Below are positions 5,527 to 7,456 of a stretch of 7,456 bases of DNA, in pieces. The notes under the pieces were generated by a model. It saw only the letters and a program-made list of their open reading frames with translations, made no database searches and was not told the DNA's origin. Every line of letters starts with the position of its first letter. Position 1 is the stretch's first letter. A program made the translations under genes and the position numbers. Origin of the DNA: Gammaproteobacteria bacterium (lineage in GTDB: Bacteria > Pseudomonadota > Gammaproteobacteria > Thiohalomonadales > Thiohalomonadaceae); assembly GCA_026193675.1 (NCBI GenBank), contig JAPHSO010000176.1:1-7456 (forward strand), written 5' to 3'.

Positions 5527-5565
5527 CTCCTCACACCACCCAGTCAGATGTTATGTCGTGAGGAG
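5527..5565 (+). repeat. Inverted repeat between the two tRNA genes
   Basis: CTCCTCAC (5527-5534) and GTGAGGAG (5558-5565) form an 8-bp stem with a 23-nt loop inside the 67-nt tRNA spacer. No T tract follows, so it is not a terminator. It is more likely a processing hairpin in a joint tRNA-Pro/tRNA-Arg transcript. No separate promoter for tRNA-Arg is evident. Confidence 0.45.
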
Positions 5566-5582
5566 CTGTACTGATTTACCTT

Positions 5583-5659
5583 GCGCCCGTAGCTCATCCG
5601 GATAGAGCATCGGCCTTCTAAGCCGAGGGTAGCAGGTTCGAGTCCTGCCGGGCGCACCA
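5583..5659 (+). tRNA. tRNA-Arg (anticodon UCU)
   Basis: A 77-nt cloverleaf with encoded CCA. Acceptor GCGCCCG (5583-5589) pairs with CGGGCGC. The D arm has AGCTCATCCGGATAGAGC. The anticodon stem TCGGC/GCCGA encloses CTTCTAA, with anticodon TCT at 5617-5619. The T arm has GGTTCGAGTCC. It reads AGA/AGG codons. It is probably co-transcribed with the tRNA-Pro gene 67 bp upstream. No intrinsic terminator is visible after it. Confidence 0.97.
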
Positions 5660-5678
5660 TCTCAACTTTCTATATCTC

Positions 5679-5879
5679 TTAGGCCAGTTTGCGCCAATCA
5701 CCGAACTCTTTCAGTTTCTGGTGCGATTCTATTTTAATAATATTATCCTGTTTATTATTGATGCACGGGCATGATTCAGGACGTTGTTCTTCATCACAGG
5801 AGCAGACCAGTTTGCCGCTAACAGGATCAAAGTCGGAGTACTGGCAACTCCAGCACAAATCCTCATTTTTAATCTCCAC
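5679..5879 (-). CDS. Six-cysteine small protein, GTG start
   Basis: Not a family I recognise. The 66-residue product has Cys at 9, 12, 26, 28, 37 and 39: C-x2-C, then C-x-C, then CPC. Such paired cysteines suggest a zinc or iron-sulfur site, possibly one four-cysteine site plus two extra thiols. The sequence LCWSCQYSDFDPVSGKLVCSC looks like a zinc-ribbon-like turn. The C-terminus is charged. There is no signal peptide, so cytoplasmic. The start is GTG at 5879-5877, preceded by GGGAAG 5 bases upstream, a good ribosome binding site. A promoter-like pair lies about 40-65 bases further upstream. The regular cysteine pattern, binding site and promoter together favour a real gene over chance. Confidence 0.6.
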   Translation of the reverse strand: MEIKNEDLCWSCQYSDFDPVSGKLVCSCDEEQRPESCPCINNKQDNIIKIESHQKLKEFGDWRKLA

Positions 5880-5915
5880 TTTCCCTTCCCGTGATAAATT
5901 CTCTAGATTTGTAGA

Positions 5916-5944
5916 ATTATAATATTAGTGGTGACTTATGTAAG
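5916..5944 (-). promoter_or_regulatory. Candidate promoter for the six-cysteine protein, with overlapping inverted repeat
   Basis: Minus strand CTTACA (5944-5939), 17-bp spacer, TATAAT (5921-5916, perfect -10). It would give a leader of about 30 bases before the GTG. An inverted repeat GACTTA-TG-TAAGTC (5933-5946) overlaps the -35, so a repressor could act there. A plus-strand TATAAT at 5918-5923 also exists but lacks a -35. Confidence 0.42.
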
Positions 5945-5948
5945 TCGG

Positions 5949-5976
5949 TTGATTCTGACATTCACCATTTTATATT
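5949..5976 (+). promoter_or_regulatory. Candidate promoter for the Sel1-repeat gene
   Basis: TTGATT (5949-5954), 16-bp spacer, TATATT (5971-5976). The -35 matches at 4 of 6 and the -10 at 5 of 6. Predicted start near 5983, about 30 bases before the first ATG. Pattern match only. Confidence 0.35.
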
Positions 5977-6012
5977 GAACTGATATGGTCTAGCGGTGTT
6001 AACAACAGAGTT

Positions 6013-6741
6013 ATGGTGGAGCCAATATTGAATCATCTGGAGAACAGAGGGGGAGGGATAAAAGCTATTATTGCAGTAGCTATTGCGCTAATTGTCACCT
6101 TTTCGTGGTTAGTTAAGGCAGAGTTCTGCAGTGATCAAGGCATGGACAACCATTGCCTTGAGACAGATAAAGAATACTCAGCAGAGGAGGCGTTTAGAAT
6201 CGGCATCGACTACTCAACTGGTGCTGGTGGTACACAGGATAGTGTAAAGGCCAGTCAATGGATGCGACGAGCGGCTGAGCAGGGACATCTCTATGCCCAG
6301 TTTAATCTGGGGGAGGCCTTTATCAATGGTTACGGAGTGGCCCAAAATTACCCTGACGGAATCGAGTGGCTTAAGCGTGCCGCTAATGGTGGCGTTGCCG
6401 ATGCCCAGGTGAGTCTCGGGCTCAAGTATGATGAGGGAATAGGGGTTGCGCAGAATAAGATCACTGCGGTGAGGTGGTTCATGGCGGCAGCTCGACAGGG
6501 TAATCGTGATGGTCAGAATAATCTGGCGATCGCCTATGCCATGGGCGAGGGGATTACACAGGATAATGTCCAGGCATATATTTGGTTTGAGCGAGCCCGG
6601 TTAGCAGGGCACCCATTGAGTGGAGAGTATTTGGGTAAGGTGGCCAGCGAAATGAGTGCTGGCGAGATCCTGGAGGCACAAACGGCGATTGCTAAAATGA
6701 GCCTTGAGGACAATACTAGAAGTGAGGCTCAGCCAAATTAA
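6013..6741 (+). CDS. Exported or membrane-anchored Sel1-repeat protein
   Basis: A 242-residue protein. Residues 16-35 form one hydrophobic segment, either a signal anchor or a signal peptide cleaved after VKA at 36. Two cysteines (39 and 48) follow and could form a disulfide outside the cytoplasm. Four Sel1-type helical repeats of 36 residues fill about 55-199: units ending RRAAEQG, KRAANGG, MAAARQG and ERARLAG, each with the G-x-G/V-Q-N/D-x-x-A-x-x-W pattern. The rest is a short helical and disordered tail. Sel1 proteins act as scaffolds for protein complexes; the partner cannot be told. The ATG at 6013 has a weak binding site, while an in-frame TTG at 6028 follows GGAG (6018-6021) by 6 bases. 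The true start may therefore be 5 codons later, which leaves the hydrophobic segment intact. Confidence 0.88.
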   Translation: MVEPILNHLENRGGGIKAIIAVAIALIVTFSWLVKAEFCSDQGMDNHCLETDKEYSAEEAFRIGIDYSTGAGGTQDSVKASQWMRRAAEQGHLYAQFNLGEAFINGYGVAQNYPDGIEWLKRAANGGVADAQVSLGLKYDEGIGVAQNKITAVRWFMAAARQGNRDGQNNLAIAYAMGEGITQDNVQAYIWFERARLAGHPLSGEYLGKVASEMSAGEILEAQTAIAKMSLEDNTRSEAQPN

Positions 6742-6746
6742 TAGAT

Positions 6747-6772
6747 AAAAAAAAGCCCACCATAGTGGGCTT
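6747..6772 (-). terminator. Intrinsic terminator of the glycine-rich protein gene
   Basis: Minus strand AAGCCCAC (6772-6765), loop TATG, GTGGGCTT (6760-6753), then a run of eight T (6754-6747). It is 24 bp after the stop of the minus-strand gene. On the plus strand the stem ends in TTCAAAGG, so it only weakly serves the Sel1 gene, whose stop is 6 bp away. Confidence 0.9.
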
Positions 6773-6795
6773 CAAAGGAAGAGATTGGTTATAGT

Positions 6796-7092
6796 TTATT
6801 GCTCATTTCGACCGTAGGCATGGCTGTTTTTAGCGGTGCGATCCTCATCAGCCTCTTTTTGGCCGGAATATTGGTAGCTGTGCTGGTTCTGGTATTGATT
6901 CCTGAATTTCTTTGTTTCACCGTATATGGCATTTTCAGAATTTGACTGAAATCCGTCAAAGCCATCGCTAGCACCAAATCCGCCGCCGGCTCCACCACCA
7001 CTACCACTACCGCCACCGCCACCTCTGGCCATGGCGTTTCCGCTAGCCAGGACGATAATCATCAAACCGGCATAGGTCATTAATTTTTTCAT
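6796..7092 (-). CDS. Small exported glycine-rich protein
   Basis: No known family recognised. The 98-residue product has a clear signal peptide (MKK, hydrophobic 5-17, cleavage after AMA at residue 22). The mature N-terminus is almost pure Gly with Ser and Ala (24-40), then GFDGF-type aromatic-glycine steps. Next come a Gln/Asn/Tyr stretch (about 65-77: RNQYQNQHSYQY) and a charged tail. The mature protein, about 76 residues, is likely disordered or self-associating, perhaps in the envelope or matrix; that is inference. AGGA lies 12 bases before the ATG. An intrinsic terminator follows. A minus-strand frame overlapping it (7022-6789) reads the same DNA as Val/Ala-rich text and is a shadow. Confidence 0.78.
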   Translation of the reverse strand: MKKLMTYAGLMIIVLASGNAMARGGGGGSGSGGGAGGGFGASDGFDGFQSNSENAIYGETKKFRNQYQNQHSYQYSGQKEADEDRTAKNSHAYGRNEQ

Positions 7093-7279
7093 CGGTCTAT
7101 TTTCCTATCAATTTTGTTAAAACTTACGCTCTGTAACGTTATTAATTGCAATAGGGTTCCATCTTTTTACAAAATCAAACACTCTAGAGGTTGATATGTC
7201 CGGAATTGGACTAACATGTTGGATAGACAGCGTGATTTTGCATATTAAGATCACCAGCCACCATTTAAGGAGCAGGGCG
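7093..7279. other. Divergent intergenic region
   Basis: This 187-bp AT-rich gap lies between the glycine-rich gene (-) and the DUF4389-type gene (+). A weak plus-strand pair TTGGAT (7219-7224), 16 bp, CATATT (7241-7246) could drive the latter. An imperfect inverted repeat lies around 7131-7148 (AACTTAC/GTAACGTT). I see no RNA gene or protein gene here; a minus-strand open frame over 7117-7314 lacks any protein-like character. Confidence 0.3.
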
Positions 7280-7456
7280 ATGGGTGATGAGACAGATGAG
7301 AAGCAACTAACCAATCCAACCGCAGGTCTGGGAGAGCGTGTGATCTATATGTTGCTCTATATTATCAGCTATAGCATTGCTGAAGTGGTGGTTGCCGCCG
7401 TGGTTATTTTTCAGTTTCTGCATCTGTTGATCCTCAGACAACAGAATCAAAAATTG
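7280..7456 (+). CDS. DUF4389-type membrane protein, 5' part
   Basis: Only the first 59 codons are in the window and the frame is open at the end. Start ATG at 7280 follows AAGGAG by 7 bases, a near-ideal binding site. A hydrophilic N-terminus (MGDETDEKQLTNPTAGLGER) leads into one long hydrophobic segment with RVIYMLLYIISYSIAEVV and VVIFQFLHLLI, then RQQNQKL. This order matches my memory of short DUF4389 proteins, which have a membrane helix and a conserved C-terminal half not visible here. Function is unknown. The membrane assignment is sure; the family call depends on the missing part. Confidence 0.75.
   Translation, partial: MGDETDEKQLTNPTAGLGERVIYMLLYIISYSIAEVVVAAVVIFQFLHLLILRQQNQKL

Noticed and set aside
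5277..5561. Plus-strand open frame across the folD start and tRNA-Pro
   Set aside because: It runs through a tRNA gene and a promoter; the GIAQSGSAPALGAGCREFESLYPDQ text is a well-known artefact of translating tRNA genes.
5439..5659. tRNA genes as an integration site for a mobile island
   Set aside because: No integrase gene and no repeated tRNA 3' end is present in the window.
5689..5922. Plus-strand open frame opposite the six-cysteine gene
   Set aside because: No binding site, no family signal; it is the opposite-strand shadow of the better-supported minus frame.
5918..5923. Perfect TATAAT on the plus strand as the Sel1 gene promoter
   Set aside because: No -35-like hexamer at 16-18 bp upstream, and a better-spaced pair exists at 5949-5976.
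7117..7314. Minus-strand open frame of 65 codons
   Set aside because: It overlaps the start and strong ribosome binding site of the DUF4389-type gene and has no recognisable domain.

Overview
The window looks like a housekeeping stretch of a gammaproteobacterial chromosome. Der and FolD follow the Escherichia coli proteins closely, base composition is balanced, and two intergenic elements match the GacA/UvrY-to-CsrA regulatory logic of Gammaproteobacteria. I cannot name the species. There is no phage, transposon, CRISPR array or other sign of recent transfer.

Layout. Bases 1-883 hold the 3' part of the ribosome-assembly GTPase gene der (+). Two minus-strand genes converge on it: a thioredoxin (1289-1654) followed by a small exported protein with Trp-marked 11-residue repeats (893-1261). 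Reading the other way from the thioredoxin is a two-gene unit: a four-helix membrane protein of the DUF6394 type (1779-2162) and a 565-residue potassium channel with two RCK/TrkA-N domains (2194-3891). The 539 bp between the channel and folD has no protein gene. On its minus strand I read two tandem, related small RNA genes (about 4356-4211 and 4040-3886). Each carries nine GGA motifs, ends in an intrinsic terminator whose own loop shows GGA, and has a GacA/UvrY-like 18-bp inverted site about 66 bp before the likely transcript start. These are best explained as CsrB/RsmZ-type RNAs that sequester CsrA/RsmA, and they are the main discovery in the window. folD (4431-5288, -) lies just upstream of them.

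The right half starts with a strong stable-RNA promoter and the genes tRNA-Pro(UGG) and tRNA-Arg(UCU). Next are a 66-residue six-cysteine protein with a GTG start (5679-5879, -), an exported or anchored Sel1-repeat protein (6013-6741, +), a small exported glycine-rich protein with its own terminator (6796-7092, -), and the first 59 codons of a DUF4389-type membrane protein (7280 to the window end, +).

How the parts fit. Der, FolD and the tRNAs are core translation and one-carbon functions. The DUF6394/channel pair probably acts in K+ flux. The sRNA pair, if real, links a GacS/GacA (BarA/UvrY) signal to global control by CsrA. The CsrA and GacA genes themselves are not in the window, so that link is inferred from motifs only.
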